From Kalmusia sp. IMI 367209 (lineage: Eukaryota; Ascomycota; Dothideomycetes; Pleosporales; Didymosphaeriaceae): 64,000 bases of DNA. The stretch is taken from NCBI GenBank assembly GCA_027946365.1, contig JAPEUQ010000018.1:124001-188000 (forward strand). Reading direction: 5' to 3'. The translations under genes were made by a program, and so were the position numbers. The notes below the pieces were generated by a model that saw only the letters and a program-made list of their open reading frames with translations, had not been told where the DNA came from and searched no databases. Below are positions 42,064-55,557 of the stretch, piece by piece; position 1 is the first letter of the stretch; the number at the start of each line of letters is the position of its first letter.

Positions 42064-45000
42064 CTAACGCCCAAGCCCACCCCTGCCCGCCCTTCTCTCC
42101 TGGAGCGACATCTCGACCTCGCACTCCCTCCTCTCGAGTCCCTTCTCCTTGCCCATCTCCACGATCTTGCCCTTCGGCTTGCTCAACTGCAGCAACGGCG
42201 TGTTGAGAGCGATGTTGATGATCTGGGGCCGCGTGACGGGCGTCAGAGGATGCATGCGCGTCTTTGGTGTCCTCACGGCGTCGACGGTCGAGGGGGCGGC
42301 GCGCTGGAGGTGCGAGTAGATGATGTAGGCGGGCAGCTTCGCGGGAGGTGTTCGAGCGAGGAGGGAAGAGGGGTGTATGTATACGTATTGGCTTGATGGG
42401 TCGTCTTTTACCACTTTACCCTTTTGTGAGGGAAAGAGCGTGATGTAGGGCACGTCGATGGCGGTCTTCGGCTTCCGGGGAAGTTCTGGCGGGATGGGAG
42501 CGAGGTCAGCACGCAGAGCGACTTGGTCGATGAATCCAGCAGCGCAGATCTGTGTTAGCAAATTCATAGCATGTTGGGAGGGAGCGGGTAGTTTGGCCTG
42601 GTATGCGCCGATGGCGGCGGGACGGTGCGCGCGGACAATCGAGGTAAGCTGTTGGCGGAGCTGGCTTGCTTCGCGCATGCCTTTTGCGTTGAGGAACATG
42701 TCTTCGCAGAAAGCGTCGCCGTCTGATTCGTAGGCGTAAGCGCAGACGGCGTTGTTGAGCTTGATGCAGTCGCTCTGCTTGGCGTTAGCTGCGAGCTTTG
42801 CTTGTGCCTTGTTGTATGCTTTTCTGAACCTGGATCGCTCTTCAGCCTCCATGTTGTCCTGCTCTGTTCGCACGGCAGACGGATCTTGTGGCGGCGGGTC
42901 GCGGAGCCCAAGTTTGTTCTCTGGTATGATGAGCTCAGGCACTGAGAGAGCGGCTACCAACGCAATCGTCTCGGCAGTCAGATTTTGGGCTACGCCCATC
43001 ACCAGAATGCGAGAGAACCGAGGGTTGAGAGGGTACAGCGATAGCTCATGGCCCATCTTCGTTACCTTGCCATCAGCTGATAGAGCCCCGAGGTATGAAA
43101 GAAGATTTTCTGCCCTCTGCAAATTGCCGCGATCTGGAGGAGTAGGGAATGGGAAACCGAGGACAGGAGCTCCCATGCTTTTAAGTTGGAGAACAACGCC
43201 CTCAAGAGGTGTCCGCATGATCTCCGGCTCCGCATACTCTTCGAAGTCGCGCTCAAACACAGCGGACGAGTATAGTCGGTAACAGTGGCCTGGCCCTGTA
43301 CGACCGGCTCGACCAGCTCTCTGATTCGCACTTGCTTTACTGATCCAGCCCACTTCGAAGCTTTGAACACCCGTATTGAGGTCGTACTTTTTCTCCTTTG
43401 CTCGTCCGCAATCGAACACGTATCGTATGCCGGGAATGGTCAAACTCGTTTCAGCGACGTTGGTCGCCAGCACAATAAGACGGGAGCCTTCGGGCGGGGG
43501 CTCAAAGACGCGCAATTGCTGATTTGTGGGTAGTTGAGAATAAAGCGGTAGAACATGGACCTTCATCACCTGATCTTCAGCCTTTTCCTCTCCGATATTG
43601 AACTCTCCTTTATCCTCGTCATCTAGTCCCATGATGATAGAGCCGTCAGAGTCTGACCCGTCGTCATCCTCGTAGTCGTCACGGTCAGACTCATTTCCAC
43701 CTCCTAGCTCAATGTCCTCAGTCTCAAGCGAGGTATCTTCCGGTGATATCTGAACCTTGCCCGTCTTGACCTCATTGCCCTGTGTGGAAGTGAAGGCTTG
43801 CCTTAACCGCTTCGCGAGATGCGTGATCTCGTTCTGGCCAGTCAAAAAGACCAACATGCCTCCCCGCGGGAGTTTGCGATGTCCTCTGCAGACCTTCCTG
43901 TACATCTCCTCAACGTAGTCCCTATTTGTCTTCCGGGCGAAGTGGTTTGTCACCTCGTACTGTCGTCCTTCCGCCTTCAGCAGTGGTGGGGGCTCTTGTC
44001 TGAACAATCGCTTGTTCTCCGTGAAGTCTGATATCCTCAATGTAGCAGACATGATGACGAGTTTAAGTGGCTTCTTCGTCGAATCTTTCTTCGCCAAGTC
44101 CGCCCGAAGATCAACGATTCTACTCAGCATGCCGATTAGTATATCGGTATTCACGCTCCGCTCATGCGCCTCATCGATTACGATCGCAGAGTACTTCGTA
44201 AGAATGAAGTCTTGAGATATCTCACGCAGCAGAACACCGTCCGTCATGAACTTGACCGCCGTCTTTGCGCTCGTTGAGGTATCGAAGCGAATCTGGTAGG
44301 CCACTCTAGCCTTGTCGCTTCCTAGCTCATCGCCCACACGCTTCGACATGCTCACGGCAGCAACTCGTCTAGGCTGCGTAACTCCGATCATACCGGGCAT
44401 TGGGCCGTCCGGCGCACCGTAGCCAGCCTCGTATAGAAACTGCGGAACCTGTGTTGTCTTGCCGCTACCGGTTGCACCCCATACCACGACCACATCATTG
44501 TTATGTATCGCCTCCATGATCTTCTGTTCCTCGGCGACGACTGGGAGCTGCAATCTCGCCTCTTGTATTTCTGGGATTCGTTGCACCGTGACGCTATAGG
44601 CTTTCCGTGTACCATCCGTTGCAGTCTTCGTCTGGAGCTCGGGAGGTAGAGGGTCCGCTTCTGGCGCGCGCGGTGTGAAATCTTTCGGTTTCGGCGGTAT
44701 CGCATACGTGAGGTTATTCGTCGGTACGAATCCAATCGCTTCGTTTCTTTGCGCTGTCGCCCAGGCTTTGAATGCAGATGTTCTCTCTTTTCTCGCGATT
44801 TTGTTGTCTTCATCGCTGCTTGTGTCGCTGCTGCTTTCGTCGTCTGAGTCTTGCTCAGACTCGTCCGATGCCGATACCGACTCGTCTTCCTCCTCAGCAG
44901 ATTCCTCGGATTCGGAGCCTGCTGAATCAGTAGAAAGGGATTCCTTGTCATCCGCAGCCGCATCTTGACTGTCCTCATCCGAGCTGAAACCCTCCCACTC

Positions 45001-45573
45001 GACTTCCTCCTCCACGACCACAGGCTTATCATTCCCCTTTCTCCGCTTCCTGATCTGAATGACCGGCTTGCCCTGCTCATCCACATCCAACGGCCTCTTC
45101 AGTCCCGCACCAAAAAGCCCCGTGCTCGCTGCCGGCCTGGCTGCAGGTTGCTCCGACAGTCGTACAGGCCTCTGCGCATCCTCACTCTCCTCAGAAGACG
45201 ACACATCCTCGGGCTCCACGCTCTCCCTCCTCACCCTCTGCCTCTTTGCCGCCTCGCCCCGGCCCAGCGTCTTGGAGCTCTGGAACAAGCTCGTATCCAC
45301 CTTCTGCTCAGCCAATTTCTTCAGCAGCACCAAATTCTCTTCTTTCTTGAGCTTGGTGTCGATGTATTTATCCAGCCTCTTCTTCTTCTTCCCGCTCATT
45401 TTCCCCTTGCTCTCAGCGACAATCTCCTCCTTCATCGCCTTCTTCTTCTCCTGCCGCGCCCGCTGCTCCGCAGGCAGGATCTCGGCCGCGTTCGCATCGG
45501 GCGCATCGTCGCCGGCGGCGCTCTGGCGCGCGAGCACCTTGTGTTTCCGCTGCCGCGGCACAAATCGTGGCAT
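42064..45573 (-). CDS. ECM16: DEAH-box RNA helicase, Dhr1/Ecm16 (DHX37) orthologue
   Basis: Intronless; I choose the Met at 45573 (MPRFVPRQRKHKVLARQ) over the ATG 27 bp upstream because the basic start fits the family (1169 residues). A long N-terminal acidic/Ser-rich region precedes the helicase core. Motifs: GATGSGKTTQVPQFLYEAG (Walker A), VIDEAHERSVNTDILIG (DEAH box), MSATLR, then LATNVAETSLTIPG and QRAGRAGRTGPGHCYRLYS (motifs V and VI). The C-terminal DUF1605/OB-like region follows. The enzyme releases U3 snoRNA from pre-40S particles in the nucleolus and is essential in yeast. It is divergent from the proteasome chaperone gene. Confidence 0.93.
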   Translation of the reverse strand: MPRFVPRQRKHKVLARQSAAGDDAPDANAAEILPAEQRARQEKKKAMKEEIVAESKGKMSGKKKKRLDKYIDTKLKKEENLVLLKKLAEQKVDTSLFQSSKTLGRGEAAKRQRVRRESVEPEDVSSSEESEDAQRPVRLSEQPAARPAASTGLFGAGLKRPLDVDEQGKPVIQIRKRRKGNDKPVVVEEEVEWEGFSSDEDSQDAAADDKESLSTDSAGSESEESAEEEDESVSASDESEQDSDDESSSDTSSDEDNKIARKERTSAFKAWATAQRNEAIGFVPTNNLTYAIPPKPKDFTPRAPEADPLPPELQTKTATDGTRKAYSVTVQRIPEIQEARLQLPVVAEEQKIMEAIHNNDVVVVWGATGSGKTTQVPQFLYEAGYGAPDGPMPGMIGVTQPRRVAAVSMSKRVGDELGSDKARVAYQIRFDTSTSAKTAVKFMTDGVLLREISQDFILTKYSAIVIDEAHERSVNTDILIGMLSRIVDLRADLAKKDSTKKPLKLVIMSATLRISDFTENKRLFRQEPPPLLKAEGRQYEVTNHFARKTNRDYVEEMYRKVCRGHRKLPRGGMLVFLTGQNEITHLAKRLRQAFTSTQGNEVKTGKVQISPEDTSLETEDIELGGGNESDRDDYEDDDGSDSDGSIIMGLDDEDKGEFNIGEEKAEDQVMKVHVLPLYSQLPTNQQLRVFEPPPEGSRLIVLATNVAETSLTIPGIRYVFDCGRAKEKKYDLNTGVQSFEVGWISKASANQRAGRAGRTGPGHCYRLYSSAVFERDFEEYAEPEIMRTPLEGVVLQLKSMGAPVLGFPFPTPPDRGNLQRAENLLSYLGALSADGKVTKMGHELSLYPLNPRFSRILVMGVAQNLTAETIALVAALSVPELIIPENKLGLRDPPPQDPSAVRTEQDNMEAEERSRFRKAYNKAQAKLAANAKQSDCIKLNNAVCAYAYESDGDAFCEDMFLNAKGMREASQLRQQLTSIVRAHRPAAIGAYQAKLPAPSQHAMNLLTQICAAGFIDQVALRADLAPIPPELPRKPKTAIDVPYITLFPSQKGKVVKDDPSSQYVYIHPSSLLARTPPAKLPAYIIYSHLQRAAPSTVDAVRTPKTRMHPLTPVTRPQIINIALNTPLLQLSKPKGKIVEMGKEKGLERRECEVEMSLQERRAGRGGLGR

Positions 45574-45849
45574 CCCGTAAGGCTCGTGGGGGGTTAACAC
45601 CAGGCACCGCTATGCAATGGCCGCTGGTGCAAGGGAACCGAACTCGTCTGCGCATATTTACGATGTGAGCCACACCTCGAGAAATTTAGGTGGGGCCCCG
45701 GCGTGTCGGCGGAAATCTCCCCGCGGCCTGACCGCCCGGCAGAATCACTAAGAGATGTATAGCTGCGCGAAGCTACGCTTGCTGCACTTTGAATCAGTAG
45801 GTAAGCCTGCAGTCTACCTGCTTTCTCTCAACGTTTCGGAGCTGGAGAT
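45574..45849. promoter_or_regulatory. Divergent promoter, helicase / proteasome chaperone
   Basis: These 276 bp lie between two housekeeping genes transcribed in opposite directions. The GC-rich centre is likely the shared promoter; no specific element is assigned. Confidence 0.45.
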
Positions 45850-46383
45850 ATGGTAGAGGCAACCAAAGAGGCCTACGAAATCAGGCAAGCGGCCTTCCCA
45901 GCGCCGACAAAGACCTCCACAGCAACAATACACGGTTTCCCCACGACAGCGACAACGCTCTACTTCGCCGACAAGATCCTCGTAACGGTTACACAGAATG
46001 GACGGTTGGCACACTGGGTAACCGAATGCTTTACCTAGTCTTCTGTGTGAGCCAAAATAACACCGCCCTAGGTCCACGTCCCCCTCGACATCGCCGCGAC
46101 TGATGACTCCCTAATGTCAAATCCTTACCACGACCGCGACCCCGATGATCCCTCTTCCGACCTGCTTCCCATGCACCAGTTGACCGCGACGACCATTCTT
46201 GGCGGCACAGTGCCTGAGCTAGATGTCTTGGGCCAGACCCTCGCGACCAATATAGCCAGCGCTATCAAGACGCGGAACGAGCGCGAGTTGAGAACTGTCG
46301 TGCTGGGTACAGGACTAGACAAGAGCATGAGCGGGAGGGAGGAGTTTAGCGAGTTGGTAGGCCTCGTGTTGGACGTACTGTGA
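45850..46383 (+). CDS. Proteasome assembly chaperone 3 (PAC3/PSMG3) family
   Basis: The model is join(45850..46017,46072..46383), 159 residues, with a 54-nt GT-AG intron. The motif TLYFADKILVTVTQNGRLAHWVHVPL is the conserved core of PAC3 proteins (split here across the intron: exon 1 ends at HW). The C-terminus VVLGTGLDKSMSGREEFSELVGLVLDVL forms the last strand and helix. PAC3 helps assemble the 20S proteasome alpha ring together with PAC4. Length fits the family, and the start ATG sits in a promoter context shared with the helicase gene. Confidence 0.8.
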
Positions 46384-46840
46384 GGAGGGATATGCAGGCC
46401 AGCTGCCTAGCGGCGGGATCAAAAGCTAGACTACCCGTTGGATATCTCGCATACAAGATGCATGACATTACGACGCACATGATGTCACGAAAGCTTCATG
46501 ATAGAAAGCTATTTGCAGACGCTCTGAAAGTGCAGCGAAGACATGTAGATAATCAACAAATTCTCGAGGATGTGAAATGTCCAGGTTTCTAAGCTACAAT
46601 CTTAAGATCCTCGGTCAATCCACCAGCGAGCCCAAACTCGACCATAGCGGCCTTATCAAACCCCCGACACGATTCGCCATTTTGTGAACAACCGTCATAT
46701 TTGAACCCTGGTTATAACAGAGCGCCAACACAATGCCTCCGCTATTAGGCTTGCCGTTATGTCTAGGACCGTACGTAGGAACACGCTGTGAAACATGATT
46801 AGTCGTGAAGCTCCAAACGAGTCGATTGGTAGGTCGTACC
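46384..46840. other. Intergenic between convergent genes
   Basis: 3' flanks of the chaperone and actin genes. Nothing else recognised. Confidence 0.45.
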
Positions 46841-48422
<1,582 letters not shown>

Positions 48423-49521
48423 GTTGACTGATTAGGGTGCGAGATTAGGAGGTAGACTAGAGGGGCGCGGGCTGCGATTCGGAGTGGCTGCAGCAATTGG
48501 GGATCAGCGTCAGGCGACAAGAGATGCGACTGTGGGTAGTCGAAGAGGAGGCGGATGGCGAGGGAGCTTACAGGTTGCGGGTAGCGGTGGTGAGGTTGAG
48601 GTTCTGTGCGAGAGAGGCAAGTGTCGGTGGGTGCTGCTAAATAAGCGGGTGCGTCGATGCGCCGACTTCTTGCCAGGTTTTAGCGGGGGCGGCGGCAGGA
48701 GCGAGCGAGGTTGGTGAAGGGGGCGCTGCACGAACGCTGCGCGACTAGACACGGATTCCGCGAGCAGCCTCAGACTTTGCTTGCAGACGATGGCATTTAC
48801 TTTTCCGAGCCCAGCAAGCGGCGCCTTATACACGCGGCTAGGCTGCAGCGTTTCTATTTTCATGCCGTGTCTGTGTGTACTTGTGTATACGCAAGCTCCA
48901 CGCCCCGGCCGTGGCGGCGGATGTCATACACTGAGAAGGACGCCGCAGGCAGCGCTGCAAAGCGCTTGGCAGGCCTCCACTGCGTACGACGACGTGTTCG
49001 CTGCGACGACGTGTCGGCGGCAGGGCAAGCAAGCCTCTGGGACAACATAAATTCGACAGCGGGCTGCACGGCGGTGATGGACCAGGGCATTCTCGCCAGC
49101 CGCCCAATGCTCACCGCCTCGTCCCCGCGAAAATGTACCAATCGGGCACGTCACGTGCAATGAGGGGCACCAGAGCGGGGGGGGGGTCCAATCGAGAGGG
49201 CTTCATTGCACACGGCCAGAAAAAGTTACCCTTGCGAAAGTGCCATCGGCCATGAGGATTGGTGGTTGTGCCTGTCAAACCAGTGTTGTCGTCGCCGTTG
49301 CAGGCCATCTCGACTGTGTTCGTGGTTGCGGACCCGCTGGAAGAGGCAGTGCCGTGGAAGGCTCTCGAACGCGGTAGCCCCTTCGCGCGCCGTCGCGACC
49401 CAGCCTGCGTCATCCTGTTCGCGCCAAAACTTCGTGTCCAACGCCTAAATACGACTGTCGCACACGCTGCCTCGCCCCATTCTACCTCGACCAACCCTTT
49501 TACACGAAATCTGCCGCAATC
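48423..49521. promoter_or_regulatory. Divergent promoter region, actin / FES1
   Basis: These 1.1 kb separate the actin start (minus) from the FES1 start (plus). They contain pyrimidine-rich tracts, a CACGTG E-box at 49152-49157 and a run of ten G at 49177-49186. Open frames in this GC-rich stretch on both strands look spurious. Confidence 0.45.
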
Positions 49522-50204
49522 ATGAACAACCCGCGTATGAACGATCTGCTCAAATGGGGCATCGAAAACTCGGAAGCCTCGCGAAACGACCCCAATGCGC
49601 CCAAGGACCCGAACACCCAGCTCGATCCGCAGACGCTGCAGGAGATCCTGAGCGGCATATCAGCGCCTTCGGATGCCGAGATGATGAAGCGCAAGATGGA
49701 AGTCATCACGCAGCCAGACTACACCCTCGACCAGAAGGTCGACGCTTTCGAGGATTTCGAGATGCTGGTGCAAGGCATCGACAATGCGAACAACTTGGAA
49801 AGCCTGAAGCTGTGGACACCCCTCATAGAGCAGCTGGAGCACGAAGAACCGGATTTGAGGAAGTACGCCGCATGGTGCGCCGGCACAGCGGTTGAAAATA
49901 ACATCAAAGCCCAGGAGCGGGTAAGTGGTCTCGCTACTCGTTTTGAATGGTCAAGACTGACAGTTTGCAGTTACTTGTACTTGGTGCCATCCCAACACTT
50001 GTAAAGCTCGCGACCGAAGATAATAATCTGGTCGTGCGCAAGAAGGCCGTCCGGGCCCTCTCGTGTGCCTCCCGGAATTACCAGCCAGCGCTCGACGCTG
50101 TGGTAGACAGCTTGCCCTCCCATTTCAAACCGGAGAACAAGCTGGATGCAGGAGATATGGAGTCTGTCGATAGTCTGATCAATCAGCTAAGGACACACGC
50201 GTAG
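49522..50204 (+). CDS. FES1: Hsp70 nucleotide exchange factor Fes1
   Basis: The model is join(49522..49920,49971..50204), 210 residues, with a 50-nt GT-AG intron. It starts [18 protein letters not shown], the conserved N-terminal Fes1 segment. Armadillo-type helices follow: [56 protein letters not shown] and [19 protein letters not shown]. Fes1 releases ADP from cytosolic Hsp70 (HspBP1 in mammals) and promotes turnover of misfolded proteins. Length and the repeat register match fungal orthologues. Confidence 0.95.
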
Positions 50205-51098
50205 CGCATGCGGCAAGGAACGCGACTATGACCAAATGGAAAAAGCATTTGATTGGCGTTGGGGCACATGGAAAAGTTCTAGACTTTGATACCACGGGAC
50301 GGTCGAGCATTTAAAATCTCAAGGCAGACCTTGAGTTCGATAGGGCTTATACATCTAGGTCAATCAGAAATTTATAATTATCCAAGTCTTTGACGAAAGT
50401 GCCACTCTAGAATATCTCCAGACCCAATTCGAAGCGTGCAATTTTTTTCTTGTTGCCTTAAACACGTTGATCTTAATGCCTTCAACTAAAGTATATCGGT
50501 AAGGATTGTTAGCTCGTGCGTGTGGGGGGTTGAGACGTTTGACAAGCTTCAGAATGACGAATCAGCTGTAACAATATAATCTACTCTCAGACAAGTTATC
50601 GGGAACCATAACGATAGAGCATCTTCTTGATGCCTAAAGGACGTTTATTTGATGCCTGGAACGGCATCTTCTGTTCACATCGTCTGTGCGTTCGCGAACG
50701 ACCTAGCGAGGGAAATTGCAGGCCTCGAGTGGATGGTAATAATTCCTCTAACGACGACAGGAAGCACGACGGAGCATCAAACGGGATCCCGTAGCCCGTT
50801 GGTCATCTTTCCTTCCGAATCAAGGTAGCGGGAACACTAGTGAGATATGGACCCGCGCGCAATAAAGACTTCGAGTCAAACACCACTCCTACCAATTCTA
50901 CGTAGACAAATTCACGATTGCATTCCTGGCGTCATTCTTGTATTTCGTGTCTGCTATCAATTGGATACGCTCATCCTCCCATCTGCGCTGTCGCTGGCAT
51001 TGTGGCTTTCGAGCACGCAATTGACGCCGCTGTGTTCGTCGGCTTTAATATTACCTCCTCGCACTCCCAATAAATTCTTTGAGTGACGGCATTGAAAC
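50205..51098. other. Intergenic, nothing recognised
   Basis: 3' flank of FES1 and promoter of the MFS gene. A 79-codon frame at 50847 is hydrophobic but unsupported. Confidence 0.4.
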
Positions 51099-52873
51099 AT
51101 GCCTGATTCAAGACCACATCACGAAGACGACGATGCCTCGATTCATGTCAATGATGAGCGAACGCCATTGCTCACGGCAATTACTTCCGCGCCTCTCGCT
51201 GAGACGGGCGAGGCGGAAGTAGCCGCTGAGGCAGCGCATCATGAAGCTCAGTCGGAGGATGATGATGATGATGCGGATGTACCACTACCGCTTACCCAAA
51301 TCTTGCTGCTTTGCTACACGCGTGTTGTCGAACCCGTGGCATTTTTCTCCATATTCCCATATATCAATTCCATGATAGAAAAGACGGGTGGTATCGAGAA
51401 GGCAAACGTTGGATTCTACTCAGGTCTTATCGAGAGCTTATTCTCTCTGACGCAGATGTGCGTGATGATATTCTGGGGAAGGGTAAGCTAACAACCGAAC
51501 CTTTGGAGTCGTACTGCGGACAGATAACTAATCCTTACAGGCCGCCGATCGGTTTGGGAGGAGACCAGTTCTGATTCTTTCGCTCTACGGAGTGACTGCT
51601 TGTACCGCTCTTTTCGGGTTCAGTCAGTCGATATGGCAAATGATCCTCTTCCGATGCTTAGCTGGTGTTTTCAGTGGCACTGTGGTGTAAGTAAGACGAG
51701 TGAGGTACTTCGAAATCACCACTTACTAGGTACAGGACTGTTCGTGCTATGCTCACGGAGAACAGCACCAAGAAAACTCAGGCTCGTGTGTTCAGCTATT
51801 TTGCTTTTGCCGGTAATTTAGGTATCTTTGTAGGGCCGTTGATGGGTATGACTTCGATGACAGCTTGAAATCCGAAACTGACATTTTGTCCTGTAGGAGG
51901 CGTGCTTGAAAGCCCGGCAGATAAGTTCCCGTCAGTTTTTGGCCGCTTTCAATTTTTCCACGATTATCCGTATGCTTTGGCTGGGTTTGGTTCGGCTTTC
52001 ATTGGCCTCAGCGCAGCTGTGGTCGTCACCCTGTTCGTGAAGGAGGTCTGTAGCATATCAACTCATCACTCAACCTGTACTAACACTCGGCGCAGACTCT
52101 ACATATCCACCGAGACCTGAAAAAATCCTCCGATCCTCCCATGTCTACGTGGGAACTATTCAAGTACCCTGGAGTTGCGAGAGTCATGCTCATTTACAAT
52201 TACTGTATGCTCTTAGCATTTGCCTTTACTGCCGCATTCCCCGTCTTCATGTATACGCCTGTTTACCTCGGTGGACTAGAACTTGTGCCTGAATGGATCG
52301 CTTTCTTCATGGCCCTTGGCGGTCTAGCTCAGGCTTTCTGGCTACTCGTTCTGTTCCCCTTCCTCCACAAACGTATCGGAACTGGTGGTCTCCTTCGATT
52401 CAACGCTATCGTCTGGCCCATTTTCTTCGCGTTGGATCCGACTTGCAACGTCCTCCTGCGCCATGGACAGAAGACTCTGTTTTGGATATTGTTTCCTTTC
52501 AACAATGTCTTCGGTAGTTCGGTTGCGATGGCCTTCAGTAAGTATCCGTCTCCGGATGCCGCCTTGTTTTATGCGAACTAATGCATTCGTAGCCGGTGTG
52601 CAACTCGCTCTCAACGACATATCTCCATCTCACGAGACCTTTGGCACGTTGAATGCACTCGTACTAGCTCTGCAGAGTGGCCTGCGAGCAATCATACCTG
52701 CCGCGTCTACGACACTCTATGCGATTGGCGTCAAATATCAAATATTCGGTGGGCAACTATTTTGGGTCACGATCGTTTTTGTGGCCGTGGGATTCAATCT
52801 CGTCCTAAGGCTCTTGCCGGAAAAAGCTGAAGGGAAGCCGAGGCCTTCGCGACGGGAAGATGACGAAGCATAA
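51099..52873 (+). CDS. MFS transporter with DERTPLL leader
   Basis: The model is join(51099..51482,51541..51686,51736..51845,51897..52045,52096..52537,52593..52873), 503 residues, with five GT-AG introns of 49-58 nt. The acidic N-terminal tail carries DERTPLL, a dileucine-type sorting motif. The conserved loop between helices 2 and 3 reads WGRAADRFGRRPVLILSL. LTENSTKKTQARVFSYFAFAGNLG and GPLMGGVLESPADKFPSVF are typical of the tetracycline-resistance-like fungal MFS group. About twelve hydrophobic segments are visible. The substrate is unknown; the dileucine motif raises the option of a vacuolar membrane location (inference). Confidence 0.88.
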
Positions 52874-53215
52874 GCCGAACACATCTAATTGCATATCGAG
52901 TCTTTGCGTATTCGACAATACTCGACCCTCGATTTAGATATTATTAATTATCCCAGAATACAGAAAGCAGAAAAGATAGTGTCCCGAACCTTGGTAGTGC
53001 AGGGAGGAAAGTGGAGGGAAAGTTCTTCTTTGGCTGCGCCATCACTCGGCAACCATTCTGTACACTGAACAACAGACCAATATAACTAGCATATCCACTG
53101 CCCATATGGCGTAGCCGTTGCAACATCGCCAGGCACTCACTACTATATAAACCCCCCACCTATCACTTATTACGCCTCAACTCGACTTTGGCTTTTTGTA
53201 CTCAATTTGCTACAC
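52874..53215. other. Intergenic, promoter of the HMG-box gene
   Basis: Contains an ACTATATAAACCC sequence about 70 bp before the start at 53216 that resembles a TATA box. Nothing else recognised. Confidence 0.45.
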
Positions 53216-55557
53216 ATGGCGTCGTCCCCGGGGATGTACATCGCTGGTGCGATTCTCAAAGATCGCATAGAATCGATTGGGAATCTATATAGCGGGCAAG
53301 CTGACTCAAGCCTAGCTAATGCGCTCCTTCTAGATCTTCATTGCTACGTCTCCCAGGATTTGAATAGCCATAGAAACGATAAGAAGAATGTCGTTTTAGC
53401 AGCTGCGGCGCGCATTGACGTCAACAAGCTATCTCAACAACATGTTTGCCCTGTCCAAAAGATCGAGCGCGTGCGCGATTGGATCCTCGACGACGTGATC
53501 CCATTCGTTGAGAATTTCTTTGCTCCAGACGATGAAGACGAAGACATGTTCTACGATCTCGAATGGCCCATGACAACTTCAAAGCTGGTGGAGTGGTTGC
53601 AAAAGAGGTTGTTTAGTATTCTCGACAACAAACGTACAGTGGACAAGCACTTTGTTGAGGTTCCACGCGTCGACCTCAGGGATCTTGTGGAGGGCACCCA
53701 CATGCTTTGTCAACGATTACCGGATTTATTTGGACAAGCTGGTGCAAGCACTGCCTACGAGGAGCAAGATTTGTTCACGCTTGATATCCCGTTGCGACAG
53801 GCTGAGGAACTACGAAACGCAGTTCACCTCTCGCAGGCATTTGACTTTTCAGAACCCCTGGAGAATCAACAGGTCGGTCCTCAGACGGAAGGAATTAACC
53901 TGCAAGATGACCGCCCCACAAACGGCCTGGATGAGCGAAAACTTACACGCCGAGAGCGAGCCCAGGCCCGATCTAGGTTCGATAGGGAAAGCAATCATTT
54001 GCGCAAGGTAAGTTTCAATCTTGTTAGCATCTACCGGTCCAAGGCTATTAGTCAAACATGGACTCTAAGTGAAGCCTCCAGACTCAATGGATCTAACATA
54101 TAATACAGACGGTTCTTCTAGCGTCCGCCAACAGAGTCGAAGGCGCCTCACAGCTCAGTGGCACGAAGTCCCTTGAGCAGGATCCCCATCCACCCAATTC
54201 GGTTAGCCATGGATCACACCGAAGTCACCCAATCCAGTCGGGAGCTATGAGCCAGGACGCAGTTCAGCACGCAGGGTCCCAAATGCAAAACACTACTCGC
54301 GTACCTCGTCACGCATTGTCCTCCTCATCCGGCAATGGTAATGGTACCAAAACCCCAAATGCCAACGGCCTTGTCCGCTCGACCGATAACGCACTGTTCC
54401 AAAAGCGAGGGAAGAAAGCAAAGGAGCAGCAGGGCGCTCAGCCTGCAGTTAGAAGGAGCAAGACTGCACATCTCCTCTTCATCAGAGTCGAGCGCGAGCG
54501 TTGGGGGACAAAATACCGGTTCGCCCGAAACGAATGGATGAAATGGCTATCCATCGTTTGGAAGCAGCTGACCGATGACGAGGGAGAATACTTCGAGATC
54601 CTTGCGAGAGAGGATCGAGCGAGGGAGATCTCGGAACAGTCTTACGTAGCGGGCGGATACACTGTCGACCAAGAAGCTAGCCAGCAGTACGATGATGCTC
54701 TTATCGAGCTTGCCCGACTTGCTCCGCGCGCTCAGGCTGCTTTGGATGCCGAGAACCATGAGATGTACCGACCCGAGCCATCTAATCGGAGTGCAGGTGC
54801 TGCGGTGGGTAAGAAGCAGGATGCGGACGCGAAAAACAATCAAGCTTGGGAAAACACCAAACAATTTGTCCGCTCTACCTTAGGTGCTTTCCATGGCGGT
54901 GAAATCTCGAACATTCCCGCCACACAGGCACCTCGCACGAATCAGCCTACCATCAGCCCGACAGCTGGTGCACTTCCATCTGGTCTGCATCCTGCGGACG
55001 CATCGGTGACTGTAGATTCAGAAGAGAAGCCTGCGGATTCGATGCATGAAACCTTGATGGACGTCGATGCGCCGATAGAAATTAGTGAGGCGGAGCGGAA
55101 TCGGGAGCAGCAGCAGTACTGGGAGCAGGAGTTCGCACAAGCTCGTAACATGGCTGGTCATGGCCGTCCTCGTCTTCCTCCTCCTAACAACGCTGGTTCT
55201 GGCGCTTTGGATGGCGACAACATCAACAACCCTATCGACTTGGCGACCCTTGCTGAGGACGAGGACAGCGACGATGACAGCGACGACGAAAACACTGGTG
55301 CCGCTGCTTTAGGTGGCGACACGAGCAAGAGCAAGGCGACCGATAGCGATATCACCTCTCCGAGCGGCAGTACGTGCGATGATGAGTGCTTCCGCCACAT
55401 TGCCGACATCGATAACACACGAGGCGAAGACAAAGCCGACAGTGTTGCCATCGATAACGAATTCGTTGATAACGTCGACGAGAACAGTGACTGGGACATG
55501 GAAGAGGATATCCAGGGGTACGAGAAGGTGGTTGCCGGTTCTGACACCGACACTTAG
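53216..55557 (+). CDS. HMG-box-like nuclear protein with acidic C-terminus
   Basis: The model is join(53216..54007,54109..55557), 746 residues, with a 101-nt GT-AG intron. The region around residues 380-445 (TAHLLFIRVERERW, NEWMKWLSIVWKQLTDDEGEY, ILAREDRAREISEQSY) has the HMG-box pattern: an aromatic at the first helix, a W-K-L turn, and Y...A..D. The N-terminal 260 residues form an unrecognised, helix-rich region. The C-terminal third is low-complexity and strongly acidic (EDEDSDDDSDDEN). A DNA-binding chromatin or transcription role is inferred. Sequences outside the box show no family I can name. Confidence 0.75.

Noticed and set aside
44388..45597. Frames of 173-232 codons overlapping the helicase N-terminus
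   Set aside because: Shadows of the acidic, low-complexity helicase N-terminal region.
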